Translations under genes and position numbers: made by a program
Shown here: positions 8,308-18,684 of the stretch, one piece after another
How positions within the stretch are numbered: the stretch's first letter is position 1
How the letters are laid out: the number at the start of each line of letters is the position of its first letter
Assembly (NCBI GenBank): GCA_027487245.1
Contig: JAIYDY010000079.1
Location: forward strand, 1 to 64,000
Source: Hyphomicrobiales bacterium
GTDB taxonomy: Bacteria; Pseudomonadota; Alphaproteobacteria; Rhizobiales; Beijerinckiaceae
Length of the DNA stretch: 64,000 nt
Reading direction: 5' to 3'
The notes under the pieces: generated by a model
What the model was told of the DNA's origin: nothing
What the model saw: the letters and a program-made list of their open reading frames with translations, nothing else
Databases searched by the model: none

Positions 8308-11300
8308 TCATTCGTCGCCCGTTGCAATCAGCGTGGCATTGCCGCCCGCCGCCGCGGTGTTGATCGTCACGGTCTGCTCCGTGGCAAATCGGGCAAGGTA
8401 ATGTGGCCCGCCAGCCTTGGGGCCCGTGCCGGACAGGCCCGAGCCACCAAAGGGCTGCACGCCGACCACAGCCCCGATCATGTTGCGGTTGACATAGATG
8501 TTGCCGACCTGCAGCCGCTCAACCACGCGCCTGACGGTCTCGTCGATGCGTGAATGGACTCCGAGCGTCAGGCCATAGCCGGTGGCGTCGATGGCATCCA
8601 GCACGCGGTCAAGCTGATCCGCCCGGTAGCGCACGACGTGCAGGATCGGCCCGAAGTGCTCCGCATCGAGATCGGCAACCTGCTTCAGCCCGATCACATG
8701 GGGAGCCACGAAATGGCCGGCTCCTTCAGGCACTGCTCCGGCATGGAGCACCTGACCTTTGGCGCGCATGGCAGCGACATGGGCGTCAAGCCGGGCTTTG
8801 GCCGCAGCATCGATCACCGGCCCGACATGGACGGACAGATCCCTGGGATCGCCGATCTTCAGTTCGCGGGCAGCGCCGATGATCATGTTGATGACCTTGT
8901 CAGCCACATCCTCCTGCACGCAGAGCAGCCTGAGCGCCGAACAGCGCTGGCCGGCCGAGCGGAAAGCGGACATGACCACGTCATCCGCCACCTGCTCGGG
9001 CAGCGCGGTCGCATCCACGATCATCGCGTTGAGGCCGCCCGTCTCGGCGATGAGCGGCACGATCGGGCCGTCCTTGGCCGCCAGCGAGCGGTTGATGGCG
9101 CGCGCGGTCGCCGTCGACCCGGTGAAGGCCACGCCTGCCACCAGCTGGTGGGCCACGAGCGCGGCACCGATCGAGCCATCTCCCACGACAAGATGCAACG
9201 CGCTGACAGGAACGCCGGCATCATGCAGCAGCGTCACGGTCTCGGATGCAATCAGCGGCGTCTGCGGGGCAGGTTTGGCCACCACACTGTTGCCCGCCAC
9301 CAGCGCCGCCGCGACCTGCCCGGCGAAGATCGCAAGCGGGAAGTTCCAGGGGGCAATGCAGACAAAGACCCCGCGCCCGCGCAAGGCGAGCCGGTTTTCC
9401 TCGCCGGTCGGGCCGGGCAGCAATGTGGCCGCACCGAACTGGCGGCGGGCCTCGGCAGCATAATAACGGCAGAAATCGACGGCCTCGCGCACCTCGGCCA
9501 ACGCATCATCCAGCGTCTTGCCAGCCTCCGCCTGGAGGAGAGCCAGCAACCGCGCGCGTCGCGCTTCCATCAGGTCGGCGGCCTTGTCGAGAATGGATGC
9601 CCGCGCAGCGACATCCGTGGCTGTCCAGGCGCGGAAGCCGGCTTGCGCGGCCTCCATGGCGAGATGCGCATCAGCCACCTCCGCCTCGGCGACCTTGGCC
9701 AGCACGGCCCCGTTGGCAGGTGACAGCACCGGCCGCTGCGGCCGCGCAAGGCTTCGGCCATCAATGAGACTGGCAGCATCTGCGTAGGCCGGCACCTTCG
9801 CCACCTCGGCACTGAGGGCGCTGAGGCTGGCATCATGCCCGAACTCGACACCCGCCGAGTTGCGCCGGGCCGGACCATACAATGCGGCTGGCAACGGAAT
9901 GCGGCTGTTCGCCGCCCGCTGCGCCTCCCCGATCCGGGCGGCAGGGCGCACCAGCAGGCTTTGCACCGGCACGGATGTATCGCCCGCCACGCTGACGAAC
10001 GAGGAATTGGCACCATTCTCCAAAAGCCGCCGCACGAGATAGGCGAGCAGGTCCTGATGGCCCCCCACGGGCGCATAGGTCCGGCAGGCAAAGCGCGGAT
10101 CGTCCGCCAGCAAGGCGGCATAGCTCGCCTCGCCCATCCCGTGCAGACGCTGAAACTCGTAGCCTTCCGGCCCGCCGGCCATCTCGGCGATCGTGGCGAT
10201 GGTCAGGGCGTTGTGCGTGGCAAACTGCGGATAGATCAGCGGGCGCAAGGCCAGCATCTGCCGCGCACACGCCACGTAGTTGAGATCGGTCATGGCCTTG
10301 CGCGTGAACACCGGATAGCCGGCAAGCCCTCGTTCCTGCGCGCGCTTGACCTCGCTGTCCCAATAGGCGCCCTTGACCAGCCGCACCATGAAACTGCGCT
10401 TGTGCGTGCCGGCCAGGGCGGCGATGTGGTCGATCACGGCGGAGGCCCGCTTCTGATAGGCCTGGATGGCAAGCCCGAAGCCGGTCCAGCCCGCCAGCGA
10501 GGCATCGGCCACCACCTTGTCGATCAGGTCGAGCGACAATTCCAGCCGGTCGGCTTCCTCGGCATCGATGGTGAAGTTGAGATCGTGGGCCTTGGCCAAC
10601 CGGGCCAGCGCAATCACCTTTGGTGTCAGTTCAGCCAGCACCCGCCCGGCACTCACCGACTCGTAGCGCGGATGCAGGGCCGACAGCTTGACCGAGATGC
10701 CGGGCCTTGCCGGCAACGGCTCGTTGCCGGCCCGCGCGCCGATCGCGGCAATCGCATCGGCATAGGAGCGGTAGTAGCGCGCGGCGTCATCGGCGGTGCG
10801 CGCCCCTTCACCCAGCATGTCGAAGGAGTAGCGAAAGGCCCTGGCAGCCCCGGAGCCGGCGCGCTGCAAGGCCTCCTCGATGGTCTGCCCGAGCACGAAG
10901 TGCGAGCCCATGATGCGCATCGCCTGACGCGTGGCACCACGCACGGCCGGAACGCCAAGCCGCTTGGCGATCTGCCCGAGGATGCTCTCCGGCGTCTCGC
11001 CCGGCTGGATCACCCGCGCCGTGATGCCAAGGGCCCAAGCGGATGCCGAGACCAGCAGCGAGCCGGATCGGGATTCGTGATTCTCGAAGTCACCCTGGCC
11101 CAGCTTGTCCTCGATCAGCCGGTCGGCCGTCGCGCTGTCCGGAACACGCAGCAGGGCCTCGGCAAGCACCATCAGCGCCAGCCCTTCCTTGGTGGACAGC
11201 GAGTACTCGCGCAGCATCTCCTCGACACCGCCAAAACCACCCGACTGCGCCCTGATGGCCTCGATCAGGGTTGTGGCACGCCGGTCGATCCGCGCTTCCG

Positions 11301-11400
11301 CGTCGTTTGGCAGGGCTGCATTCGCCAGAAGCTGGCTGGCCAGCGTGACATCATCCTCGGCAAACGGCGCAACGAAGGCATCGGGGCTGCGGCTGTGCAT
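8308..11400 (-). CDS. putA: bifunctional proline dehydrogenase / L-glutamate gamma-semialdehyde dehydrogenase
   Basis: 1030 residues. It oxidises proline to glutamate in two steps: an FAD proline dehydrogenase barrel (about 60-470, with [19 protein letters not shown] and [12 protein letters not shown]) and an NAD-dependent aldehyde dehydrogenase (about 520-1010). The latter has the general base Glu near 784 (LIAETGGLN) and the catalytic Cys near 819 ([10 protein letters not shown]). The protein lacks the N-terminal ribbon-helix-helix DNA-binding domain of E. coli PutA, so it belongs to the short, non-repressor type. In such bacteria a divergent Lrp/AsnC regulator usually controls it, and one starts 130 bp away on the other strand. 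It converges on the hydrolase with 32 bp between stops. Confidence 0.97.
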   Translation of the reverse strand: MHSRSPDAFVAPFAEDDVTLASQLLANAALPNDAEARIDRRATTLIEAIRAQSGGFGGVEEMLREYSLSTKEGLALMVLAEALLRVPDSATADRLIEDKLGQGDFENHESRSGSLLVSASAWALGITARVIQPGETPESILGQIAKRLGVPAVRGATRQAMRIMGSHFVLGQTIEEALQRAGSGAARAFRYSFDMLGEGARTADDAARYYRSYADAIAAIGARAGNEPLPARPGISVKLSALHPRYESVSAGRVLAELTPKVIALARLAKAHDLNFTIDAEEADRLELSLDLIDKVVADASLAGWTGFGLAIQAYQKRASAVIDHIAALAGTHKRSFMVRLVKGAYWDSEVKRAQERGLAGYPVFTRKAMTDLNYVACARQMLALRPLIYPQFATHNALTIATIAEMAGGPEGYEFQRLHGMGEASYAALLADDPRFACRTYAPVGGHQDLLAYLVRRLLENGANSSFVSVAGDTSVPVQSLLVRPAARIGEAQRAANSRIPLPAALYGPARRNSAGVEFGHDASLSALSAEVAKVPAYADAASLIDGRSLARPQRPVLSPANGAVLAKVAEAEVADAHLAMEAAQAGFRAWTATDVAARASILDKAADLMEARRARLLALLQAEAGKTLDDALAEVREAVDFCRYYAAEARRQFGAATLLPGPTGEENRLALRGRGVFVCIAPWNFPLAIFAGQVAAALVAGNSVVAKPAPQTPLIASETVTLLHDAGVPVSALHLVVGDGSIGAALVAHQLVAGVAFTGSTATARAINRSLAAKDGPIVPLIAETGGLNAMIVDATALPEQVADDVVMSAFRSAGQRCSALRLLCVQEDVADKVINMIIGAARELKIGDPRDLSVHVGPVIDAAAKARLDAHVAAMRAKGQVLHAGAVPEGAGHFVAPHVIGLKQVADLDAEHFGPILHVVRYRADQLDRVLDAIDATGYGLTLGVHSRIDETVRRVVERLQVGNIYVNRNMIGAVVGVQPFGGSGLSGTGPKAGGPHYLARFATEQTVTINTAAAGGNATLIATGDE

Positions 11401-11529
11401 GAAAACCGACCTGTCAGGGCTGAAACGCGATGATCTGAAGGTTATGTCAGATTCGGAGGGATTTCATCTGTTGTTTCGATTTCAGAACAGCGATAAATCC
11501 TGCAAACAAGCTTCAAACCGGATTTCATC
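11401..11529. promoter_or_regulatory. putA / Lrp-type regulator divergent control region
   Basis: 129 bp shared by two divergent genes. The motif GATTTCA(T/G) occurs three times in the same orientation, at 11460, 11478 and 11521, with GTTTC and TGAAA sequences between. AT-rich repeats of this type are plausible Lrp-family binding sites. The third copy abuts the regulator's start codon, which lacks an obvious Shine-Dalgarno, so autoregulation is likely. Confidence 0.4.
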
Positions 11530-11985
11530 ATGCTCGATAAGATCGACAGGCGGCTCCTGAGCGTCCTTCAGGCCGATGGCCGGATTGCCGCCGTAGACCT
11601 CGCCGACCAGGTTGGGCTTTCGGCGACGGCAACAGGCGAGCGGCTGAAACGGCTTGTCCGCGAGGGTTACATCACCCAGTTCCGTGCCCATCTCGATCCC
11701 GCGATGCTGGGGCTCGGCCTTCTCGTCTTTGTCGAAGTCTATCTGGACAAGACCACGCCGGATGCCTTCGAGAAGTTCGCGGCGGCCGTGCGGCGCGCGC
11801 CCGAAGTGCTTGAATGCCACATGGTGGCCGGCGGCTTCGACTACCTCGTCAAGACGCGGGTCGCCGACATGGCCGCCTATCGCCGCTTTCTCGGGGAGGT
11901 TCTGCACACCTTGCCCGGCGTGCGTGAGACCCGGACCTACGCGGTGATGGAAGAGGTCAAGACCGACGGCCTCCTGCCGGTCTGA
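11530..11985 (+). CDS. putR: Lrp/AsnC family regulator, probable activator of putA
   Basis: 151 residues. An N-terminal winged helix-turn-helix (LDKIDRRLLSVLQADGRIAA ... LADQVGLSATATGERLKRLVREG, residues 2-45) is followed by an Lrp ligand-binding (RAM/AsnC_trans_reg) domain. That domain includes LLVFVEVYLDKTTPDAFEKF and the conserved GGFDYLVKTRVADMAAYRRF. Divergent position next to putA and the family precedent (PutR of Agrobacterium/Rhodobacter) suggest proline-responsive control of putA. No purine-rich SD precedes the ATG, so translation may be weak or leaderless. The symbol is inferred from context. Confidence 0.85.
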   Translation: MLDKIDRRLLSVLQADGRIAAVDLADQVGLSATATGERLKRLVREGYITQFRAHLDPAMLGLGLLVFVEVYLDKTTPDAFEKFAAAVRRAPEVLECHMVAGGFDYLVKTRVADMAAYRRFLGEVLHTLPGVRETRTYAVMEEVKTDGLLPV

Positions 11986-12216
11986 GCGCAGAGCGGCGGC
12001 CTCCCTTGCCCGGTCATGACCCGAAGGTCGGGCTTGGCGACGGCATGCGTTTCGGGCCAGTTTTCATTTGCTTGGGTTCGATGCCCTGCACGATGCCAGC
12101 AACCATCTTGCTTTCGCGAGCCGGACCGATCTAAGCACAGACCCAGCGCCGGAAGCGTCTGCCAGGCAGGGGGCCATGCAGGCACCTTCAGGCTTTCATC
12201 ACGACAGGAACAGCCC

Positions 12217-12753
12217 ATGCGTCTTGACGCCATTTCCATCGGCAAGAACCCGCCCCACGAGGTCAATGTGGTGATCGAGGTCGCCATCGGCGGCGAGCCG
12301 ATCAAGTATGAAATGGACAAGGAGGCCGGGACACTCGTGGTCGACCGCTTCCTCTACACGCCCATGCGCTATCCCGGGAACTATGGCTTCATCCCGCACA
12401 CGCTCTCCGAGGATGGCGACCCATGCGACGTGCTGGTGGCCAACACCAGGCCGATCATCCCCGGTGCCATCATCGCCGTCCGGCCCATCGGCGTCATCAT
12501 GATGGAGGATGAAGGCGGAGGCGACGAGAAGATCATCGCCGTGCCGGTGCCAAAGCTCACAAAACGCTATGAGAACGTGCACAACTACACCGATATGCCG
12601 CAGATCACGCGCGACCAGATCCAGCATTTCTTCGAGCACTACAAGGATCTGGAGCCGGGCAAGTGGGTCAAGCTCACCGGCTGGGGCGATGCCGACAAGG
12701 CGCGCTCGCTGATCCTCGAAGCCATCGAGCGGGCAAAGAAGGCCAAGGCCTGA
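12217..12753 (+). CDS. ppa: inorganic pyrophosphatase
   Basis: 178 residues, the usual length of family I soluble pyrophosphatase, which hydrolyses PPi to drive biosynthesis. Conserved active-site segments are visible: [31 protein letters not shown], then [10 protein letters not shown] carrying the metal-binding aspartates, and KIIAVP. The open frame extends upstream to 12016, but the conserved N-terminus begins at [20 protein letters not shown], so I set the start at 12217. A GACAGGAA sequence 8 bp upstream serves as SD. A 230-bp spacer separates it from the Lrp gene. Confidence 0.96.
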   Translation: MRLDAISIGKNPPHEVNVVIEVAIGGEPIKYEMDKEAGTLVVDRFLYTPMRYPGNYGFIPHTLSEDGDPCDVLVANTRPIIPGAIIAVRPIGVIMMEDEGGGDEKIIAVPVPKLTKRYENVHNYTDMPQITRDQIQHFFEHYKDLEPGKWVKLTGWGDADKARSLILEAIERAKKAKA

Positions 12754-12789
12754 ACCACTAGGGACCGGAACCACCCGGGGCCACGCCAG

Positions 12790-12805
12790 CCGGGCATCCG
12801 CCCGG
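12790..12805 (+). terminator. possible terminator of ppa
   Basis: Perfect 6-bp GC stem (CCGGGC / GCCCGG) with a 4-nt loop, 37 bp after the ppa stop. The following bases (TCCTGCGCC) are poor in T, so termination may be weak or Rho-aided. Confidence 0.35.
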
Positions 12806-12885
12806 TCCTGCGCCTCGTTGCCGAATTTCCACCTGTTGACGGCAATTCGATGTAGGCTCGACCTTCACCCGGAGGTCAAGAGCGT

Positions 12886-13731
12886 ATGCAGATCAGATTT
12901 GGCTACGAGATCACCATGACCTGCGTTGGCGCAACGGAGATGGTGTGCCTGCTCAATGTGCATGATGATCGTGCGCGTGACCTGCGCAGCGGGCCGCTTT
13001 TTACCTCCACGCCGCCCACACTGACCCGCACCTACAGCGACCTGTTCGACAATGTCTGCCGCCGCATCAGGGCCCCTGCCGGTGACATCACCCTGCGCAG
13101 CGATGGCGTGATCGAGGATGACGGCGAACTCGACCCGTTCGAGCCTACGGCGCGGGAAGTTCCGATCGGCGACCTGCCGGATGCTGCCCTGGTCTACCTG
13201 ATGGGCAGCCGCTACTGCGAAACCGACAAGCTCAGCCAGACCGCCTGGGACCTGTTCGGCAGGATCGCGCCGGGCTGGGGCCGGGTGCAGGCCATCTGCG
13301 ATTTCGTCAACCGCCAGATCAGCTTCGACTACATGAATGCCAGTTCGACGCGCGGCGCAGTGGAAATCTTCCATGGCCGCATCGGGGTGTGCCGCGACTA
13401 TGCCCACCTGGCCATCACCTTCTGCCGCTGCATGAACATTCCCGCCCGCTACATCAACGGCCATCTCGGCGACATCGGCGTGCCGGTGGTCGATCCGATG
13501 GATTTCAGCGCCTGGATCGAGGTCTGGCTGGAAGGGCCGCAAGGGGCGCAGTGGTACACGTTCGATCCGCGCAACAACATCCGCAGGATCGGCCGCATCG
13601 TGGTGGCCCGAGGTCGTGACGCAGCCGATATTCCGCTGGTCAATTCCTTCGGGCCGCACGTGCTCAAGGCATTCACGGTCTGGACCTATGATCTTGCCAA
13701 CGTGCCCGCGAGCGCTGCCGCGCTGGGTTGA
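12886..13731 (+). CDS. transglutaminase-like family protein
   Basis: 281 residues with a strong SD (GGAGGT, 9 bp before ATG). N-terminal beta region (1-90) precedes the transglutaminase core, whose Cys lies in RIGVCRDYAHLAITFCRCM near residue 168. The acid lies in WYTFDPRNN. The position of the catalytic His of the usual (H)AW(A/V)EV motif is occupied by Ser (MDFSAWIEVWL). From memory, this subfamily often lacks His at that position, so peptidase or transglutaminase activity is uncertain. No signal peptide is visible, so it is cytoplasmic. It converges on the glucan gene. Confidence 0.8.
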   Translation: MQIRFGYEITMTCVGATEMVCLLNVHDDRARDLRSGPLFTSTPPTLTRTYSDLFDNVCRRIRAPAGDITLRSDGVIEDDGELDPFEPTAREVPIGDLPDAALVYLMGSRYCETDKLSQTAWDLFGRIAPGWGRVQAICDFVNRQISFDYMNASSTRGAVEIFHGRIGVCRDYAHLAITFCRCMNIPARYINGHLGDIGVPVVDPMDFSAWIEVWLEGPQGAQWYTFDPRNNIRRIGRIVVARGRDAADIPLVNSFGPHVLKAFTVWTYDLANVPASAAALG

Positions 13732-13747
13732 GCCGGTGCCGGATCGC

Positions 13748-15361
13748 TCACCCGAACGGGTGATACTGATATAGCCAGGTTTCGCTCAGCACCTTGTCAC
13801 CGAGCCTGAGAAAGGCCCGCATCTCCACCGGCTCGTCGCCCTGCACTGTCAGGTCGAACTGCGCCCGCCAATGGCCGGGAACATCGTTGGGCACCGCCTC
13901 GGTGAAGACATAGGAGAAGCTGCCGCGCGAGGCCGACAGCACAGCTTCCGGCTTGGCACCGAACGGTACGTTCTTCAGAGCATCGCCGAGGAACTCGACC
14001 ATGAACTTGCGAACGCCGCGCGGGCGCACCGTGCCGGGCTGTCCGCCATTGCCCATGCGGGTCGAGACCACGCGGGCCAGTGGCGGCGGATAGGGCTCAT
14101 CGGCCATCCATGACATGGTGTAGGCATAGTCGTGGCGCTGGCCGGCCCTGACCGGCTGCTCCGGCACCCACATCGCCACGATGTTGTCATGGATCTCGTC
14201 ATCGGTCGGGATCTCGATCAACTGGACCGCGCCCCTGCCCCAGGCCCCGACCGGCTCGATCCAGAGGGACGGACGCTTCTCGTAGAACACGCCGTCCATG
14301 TAGTGGCCGAACACGCGGTCGCGCTGCATCAGTCCGAAGCCGCGCGGATTGTTGTCCACGAACGAGGACGCAATCGTCCGGGGCGGGTTGTTGAGAGGCC
14401 GCCAGGCGCGCTCGCCGGCACCGGTCCAGATCGCCAGCCCGTCGCTGTCGTGCACCTCGGGGCGCCAGTCCACCGCCGTCGCCTTCTTGTTCTCCGAATA
14501 CCAGTACATCGATGTCAGCGGCGCGATGCCGAAGCGCTGGATGTCCTTGCGAATGAACAGGCTCTTCTCGACCCCGATCGTCACGGAGGTTCCGCGCGTC
14601 ATCACGAAACGGAAGGCCCCTGCAACGGAGGGCGAATCCAGCAATGCGCAGACCACGACGGACTTGGCATCCGGGGCAGGTGTTTCAAGATAGACATGGG
14701 TGAAATCGGGAAACTCTTCCGGCCCGGTCGGAACAGCCGGATCGATCGCCAGTCCGCGCGCTGAAAGGCCATACTGGTAGAGTTCGCCAATGGCGCGGAA
14801 ATAGGACGCGCCAAGGAAGGCCACCCAGTCATTGCCGCGCCAGTCCAGCGGGGTGCCTTTCGGGCCGGGAAAGCCGGCGCGGGCCTCCTGGAAGCGGAAG
14901 CCGGCAAAACCCGCCCCCTCAGGCAGCTCGTGCGCCGGGCTGTCCTTCGGCATGTCGAAGTAGCTCTCGTCATAGATGATCTCTCGCGCGCGCTGATCAC
15001 CCCCTGCCGCGCGGCTGACCACATGCATGCGCACCGGTTTCTGGAAGAACCGGCCAAGGTGGAAGAACGTCACCGGCCATGGCGAGGGCCCGTTGGCCCA
15101 GAGGGCCAGATCGGTCTTGTAGCGGATCTTGCCGTGGGCATCGTAGTCGATGCGCTCCAGCACGTCCGGACGGGGGCGTGGCGGCGGATTGTGGGGCGCG
15201 GCGGCCATGGCTTGCGCCCGGCTCTTGAGAGCGTCGAACGAGAACGCTGCCTCGGGCCCGAGTTTCAGCCCGGCCTGTGCCAGCGCCTCGGTCGAGAAGC
15301 CCTGTGCGGCAGCGGCGCCGAGCGCAGCGGTCCCGGCCAGAAGTGTGCGGCGATCAATCAT
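13748..15361 (-). CDS. periplasmic glucan biosynthesis protein, MdoG/OpgG-OpgD family
   Basis: 537 residues. The N-terminus (MIDRRTLLAGTAALGAAAAQ ... ALAQAG) is a Tat-type signal with cleavage near residue 29, which favours the OpgD branch. The remainder matches the two-domain MdoG fold: KIRYKTDLALW, VTFFHLGRFFQKPVRMHVV, FAGFRFQ, DWVAFLGASYFRAIGE, QYGLSARGLAIDPA, PEEFPDFTHVYLE, then SMYWYSENK and DNNPRGFGLMQRDR. The family shapes or transfers beta-glucan backbones of osmoregulated periplasmic glucans. A separate glucosyltransferase (opgH) is not in the window. It lies downstream of tyrC with an 85-bp gap on the same strand. Choice between OpgG and OpgD cannot be settled by eye. Confidence 0.9.
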   Translation of the reverse strand: MIDRRTLLAGTAALGAAAAQGFSTEALAQAGLKLGPEAAFSFDALKSRAQAMAAAPHNPPPRPRPDVLERIDYDAHGKIRYKTDLALWANGPSPWPVTFFHLGRFFQKPVRMHVVSRAAGGDQRAREIIYDESYFDMPKDSPAHELPEGAGFAGFRFQEARAGFPGPKGTPLDWRGNDWVAFLGASYFRAIGELYQYGLSARGLAIDPAVPTGPEEFPDFTHVYLETPAPDAKSVVVCALLDSPSVAGAFRFVMTRGTSVTIGVEKSLFIRKDIQRFGIAPLTSMYWYSENKKATAVDWRPEVHDSDGLAIWTGAGERAWRPLNNPPRTIASSFVDNNPRGFGLMQRDRVFGHYMDGVFYEKRPSLWIEPVGAWGRGAVQLIEIPTDDEIHDNIVAMWVPEQPVRAGQRHDYAYTMSWMADEPYPPPLARVVSTRMGNGGQPGTVRPRGVRKFMVEFLGDALKNVPFGAKPEAVLSASRGSFSYVFTEAVPNDVPGHWRAQFDLTVQGDEPVEMRAFLRLGDKVLSETWLYQYHPFG

Positions 15362-15446
15362 GGTTCAATCCGGTTGGGCGCAGCAACGCGCGGCTGGTGC
15401 TCGATATTGCGCCGATTCGAGCGAAAACAAGGCGGTACTTCGCCGG

Positions 15447-16382
15447 TCAGCCCTTCAGCTTCTCGGTTTCGGGCTTGTCCTGCCCCAACGAGACAATGCC
15501 GCGGCGGATCGCACGGGTCCGGGTGAAGTGCTTGTGCAGCGTCTCGCCATCTCCGAACCGGATCGCGCGCGTCAGCACCGAGAGATCCTCGCTGAAGCGG
15601 CCAAGCATTTCCAGCACCGCTTCCTTATTGTGCAGGAAGACATCGCGCCACATGGTTGGGTCGGAGGCGGCGATGCGCGTGAAATCGCGGAAGCCGCCCG
15701 CCGAGAACTTGATCACCTCGGATTGCGTCACCGCTTCCAGGTCGTTGGCGGTGCCGACGATGTTGTAGGCGATCAGGTGCGGCAGATGGCTGGTGATTGC
15801 GAGCACAAGATCATGGTGCTGGGGCGTCATCACCTCGACGATCGCCCCCATCGCCTCCCAGAAAGCGCGCAGGCGCTGCACGGCAGCGGCATCCGCATCG
15901 TCCGGCGGCGTCAGGATGCACCAGCGGTTGAGAAACAGGCTCGAAAAGCCCGCATCAGGGCCGGAATGCTCGGTGCCGGCCACGGGATGCGCTGGAACAA
16001 AGTGCACGCCCGCCGGCAGATGCGGTGCGACCTGTTCCAGAACGGCGGCCTTGACCGAGCCGACATCGGAAACAATCGCACCAGGCTTCAGGGATCCAGC
16101 GATCTGCTCCGCGACCTGCCCGCAGATTCCGACAGGCACGCACAGGATCACGAGGTCGGCCATGGCCACCGCTTCTGCCGCCGACTGGCTGACCGTATCG
16201 GCAAGGCCGAGCGCTCGAGCGCGCGCCGCCACTGCCGGATCACGATCGGCAGCGGCAATCTGGCCGGCGAGATTGAGTTCGCGCGCCGCTCTGGCCAGCG
16301 AAGAGCCGATCAATCCCATGCCGATGATGGCGATGCGGCCCACCAGCGGCGTGGTGCGAACAGGGGCGAAGCTCTCAGCCAT
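15447..16382 (-). CDS. tyrC: prephenate/arogenate dehydrogenase
   Basis: 311 residues. It oxidatively decarboxylates prephenate or arogenate on the way to tyrosine. The NAD(P) Rossmann motif [19 protein letters not shown] is at residues 17-35; the conserved DVGSVKAAV (about 110) and [14 protein letters not shown] (about 132-145, with the catalytic His) follow. The C-terminal all-helical half includes [20 protein letters not shown]. There is no fused chorismate mutase or ACT domain; a separate chorismate mutase lies two genes upstream. Its start overlaps the hisC stop by 8 bp, indicating translational coupling. Prephenate versus arogenate specificity is not decidable. Confidence 0.92.
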   Translation of the reverse strand: MAESFAPVRTTPLVGRIAIIGMGLIGSSLARAARELNLAGQIAAADRDPAVAARARALGLADTVSQSAAEAVAMADLVILCVPVGICGQVAEQIAGSLKPGAIVSDVGSVKAAVLEQVAPHLPAGVHFVPAHPVAGTEHSGPDAGFSSLFLNRWCILTPPDDADAAAVQRLRAFWEAMGAIVEVMTPQHHDLVLAITSHLPHLIAYNIVGTANDLEAVTQSEVIKFSAGGFRDFTRIAASDPTMWRDVFLHNKEAVLEMLGRFSEDLSVLTRAIRFGDGETLHKHFTRTRAIRRGIVSLGQDKPETEKLKG

Positions 16383-17505
16383 GCGAGGCCATCATGAAGC
16401 TTGTCAGCGTCTCTGCGACTGCCTTGTTGGCCGCTTCGTCGCCAATGGTCAGGCGCAAAGCACCGGGCAGGCCATAGGCATCCATGCGCCGGAGGATCAG
16501 CCCGTGTGAAGTGAGGAAGGCATCGGCAGCGGCCGCCGTCAGGCCCTGCGTGCCGGGAAAGTGGATCAGCACGAAGTTCCCCACCGACGGGGTGACGGCA
16601 AGGCCAAGCTTTGCGAGTTCCCCGGTCATCCACGCCAGCCAGTGATCATTGTGGGCAATGGCGCGGGCCACATGCGCGTCGTCAGCGATGGCTGCGGCAC
16701 CAGCCTCGATGGCGGCGCCGTTGACATTGAACGGACCCCGGATGCGGTTCAGCGCGTCGATCACGTGGGCGGGGCCATGCATCCAGCCAAGCCTGAGATT
16801 GGCAAGGCCGTAGATCTTCGAGAAGGTCCGGGTCATCACCACGTTGTCGCAGGTCGCAACCAGTTCGAGGCCGGAAGCATAGTCGTTCCGGCGCACGTAC
16901 TCCGCATAGGCAGCATCGAGCACCAGCAGCACATCGGGTGGCAGGCCCGCCTGGAGACGCTTGATCTCGTCGAACGGCAGGTAGGTTCCGGTCGGATTGT
17001 TGGGGTTGGCGAGATAGACGATCCGGGTGCGCGGCGTCACGGCGGCCAGCAGCGCATCGACATCGGCAGTCAGGTTCTTTTCCTTGACTGCGACGGGCGT
17101 GCCGCCAGCGGCCATGATGGCGATCTTGTAGACGAGGAAGCCATACTCGGAATAGACGCCCTCATCGCCCGGTCCGATATAGGCATTGGTGATCAGCGAG
17201 AGCAGTTCGTCAGACCCCGAACCGCAGATCAGCCGCGCCGGATCCAGGCCGAATTTCGCGCCGATCGCCTCGCGCAGCCGCAGCGCTGTTCCATCTGGAT
17301 AGAGTTCGAGCTTGTCGGCCAGCGCCTTGAACGCGGCAATCGCGCCGGGGCTAGGCCCCAGCGGCGTCTCATTGGACGACAGCTTGACCAGCTTCACGCC
17401 GGCGGGAGCCGAACTCTTGCCCGGCACGTAGGCCTCGATGGCCATCACCCCGGCGCGCGGGGTCGGCCGCGTGCGGGCAGAAGGGGCGGCATTTGCGCTG
17501 GTCAT
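16375..17505 (-). CDS. hisC: histidinol-phosphate / aromatic aminotransferase
   Basis: 376 residues of fold-type I PLP aminotransferase. The HisC signature runs [20 protein letters not shown] (about 42-61), [19 protein letters not shown], and the PLP lysine near residue 230 in [17 protein letters not shown]. It acts on histidinol phosphate, and family members in aromatic clusters also make Phe/Tyr or arogenate. Sitting between chorismate mutase and tyrC, it may serve prephenate transamination as well as histidine synthesis. Second of three coupled genes. Confidence 0.93.
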   Translation of the reverse strand: MTSANAAPSARTRPTPRAGVMAIEAYVPGKSSAPAGVKLVKLSSNETPLGPSPGAIAAFKALADKLELYPDGTALRLREAIGAKFGLDPARLICGSGSDELLSLITNAYIGPGDEGVYSEYGFLVYKIAIMAAGGTPVAVKEKNLTADVDALLAAVTPRTRIVYLANPNNPTGTYLPFDEIKRLQAGLPPDVLLVLDAAYAEYVRRNDYASGLELVATCDNVVMTRTFSKIYGLANLRLGWMHGPAHVIDALNRIRGPFNVNGAAIEAGAAAIADDAHVARAIAHNDHWLAWMTGELAKLGLAVTPSVGNFVLIHFPGTQGLTAAAADAFLTSHGLILRRMDAYGLPGALRLTIGDEAANKAVAETLTSFMMASHG

Positions 17506-17543
17506 GGCGTGGTCCTTGTCCTGTCTCGCATCTGGAAGGCCGG

Positions 17544-18458
17544 TCAGGCGGGGCGGCGGGGCGGGGCGCTGAAGCGGGCCGCATGGCTGCCGATCTCGGT
17601 CAGGTCAGCGCCGCCGAGAGCGGCCTGCAATTGCGAGACCCTTGTCTCGCCATCGGCGGCGATCAGCAGTGACAGACCGGAACTGTCCGCCGCGCTGGCC
17701 GTCACCTCGCCGAGTGCTTCCAGCAGCGCGGTGTTCATGTCGGCGGTCCAGCGTTCGACGCGGGCCACATACAGCACCACTTCGCGCACCGCCGCGTCAG
17801 CGATCGGGTTGGCGATCACGTAGACAGGCGTTCCTGCGGGGTGATCGGGCCGCTCGATGAACGGCAGCCGTGCAATGATCTTGGGCGCGCCCGGCCCGAC
17901 CAGCCCGCGCCACCACGCCCCTGCGCTTGCACCTTGATCGATCCGGAAGATGCCAAGGTCGCCAGCCGATTGCGCCACCGCCGCCATGACGGCGCTGGCA
18001 TCCTCATGCGGCACGTAGGGCGCTGTGAAGCCAAAATGGAACCGCGCGCTGTCACGCATCGGGCCATCCCCGCCCGACATGTCGGCATGCACGCGGTAAT
18101 TGGCCTGCACCCAGGTGAACGTGGCGATGATGACGCGCCAGATGCCTTCCGCCGTATCGAGTGGCAGCAGGCCCTTATGGCGCAGGGCCAGCCGGCGCAT
18201 CATTTCCGCCTCGCGTCCAGGCCTGAAGGCCGAGCCCGACACCTGTGTCTTCTTGACCTCGATCAGTTGCTCGATCACCTGCCCGCGTTCCATCAGCAAC
18301 TCGTGCATCGTCGTGTCGATGCGGTCGATCTCCGACCGCAGGCCGGCCAGCGACACGGGCCGGGCCGCAGAAACGGCAACGGGCGCAGCCGAAGGCGCGA
18401 TGTCAGGCGTGGCAGGGGGCGCGGGATCTGGCATGGGATCAATCAGACGTGGGCTCAA
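17544..18458 (-). CDS. chorismate mutase (AroQ type) with C-terminal regulatory-like domain
   Basis: 304 residues. After a Pro/Ala-rich N-terminus, residues 38-125 carry an AroQ helical domain ([23 protein letters not shown], with KKTQ and [11 protein letters not shown] supplying active-site residues). It converts chorismate to prephenate. The C-terminal about 160 residues show no prephenate dehydratase TRF motif, and resemble the undefined extension of rhizobial chorismate mutases encoded next to hisC-tyrC. First gene of the CM-hisC-tyrC unit. The true start may be the Met eight codons downstream (MPDPAPP). Confidence 0.85.
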   Translation of the reverse strand: MSPRLIDPMPDPAPPATPDIAPSAAPVAVSAARPVSLAGLRSEIDRIDTTMHELLMERGQVIEQLIEVKKTQVSGSAFRPGREAEMMRRLALRHKGLLPLDTAEGIWRVIIATFTWVQANYRVHADMSGGDGPMRDSARFHFGFTAPYVPHEDASAVMAAVAQSAGDLGIFRIDQGASAGAWWRGLVGPGAPKIIARLPFIERPDHPAGTPVYVIANPIADAAVREVVLYVARVERWTADMNTALLEALGEVTASAADSSGLSLLIAADGETRVSQLQAALGGADLTEIGSHAARFSAPPRRPA

Positions 18459-18684
18459 CCGGACGCGAGGTTCAATCTGGTCCGGGTTCGATCAGACAAG
18501 ATCACGAGCCGTTCTCTAGGCCATGTTGCGCCAAAGTGGAATTCCGTTTTCAGCACAGACCATTTGGCTCTCCGTGTCGGGCGGCAAGAACGACGCGCCT
18601 GCGACCCCATCAGCTGGCCGTCTGCCGCAAAAACCGGCTTCCACGACGGATCGTCTTGCAGTAACGTCCGGCAAAACGAACGAC
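18459..18684. other. divergent intergenic region, chorismate mutase / metX
   Basis: 226 bp. I looked for a SAM-II or other SAM riboswitch ahead of metX and found no matching core. The metX frame is open through this region to 18523, but the sequence is unlike MetX and rich in AAAAC/GGC motifs. Confidence 0.4.

Noticed and set aside
9835-11433. 532-codon plus-strand frame opposite putA
   Set aside because: Antisense shadow; PutA catalytic motifs fix the minus strand.
18459-18684. SAM-II or other SAM riboswitch ahead of metX
   Set aside because: No conserved core or pseudoknot partners seen.
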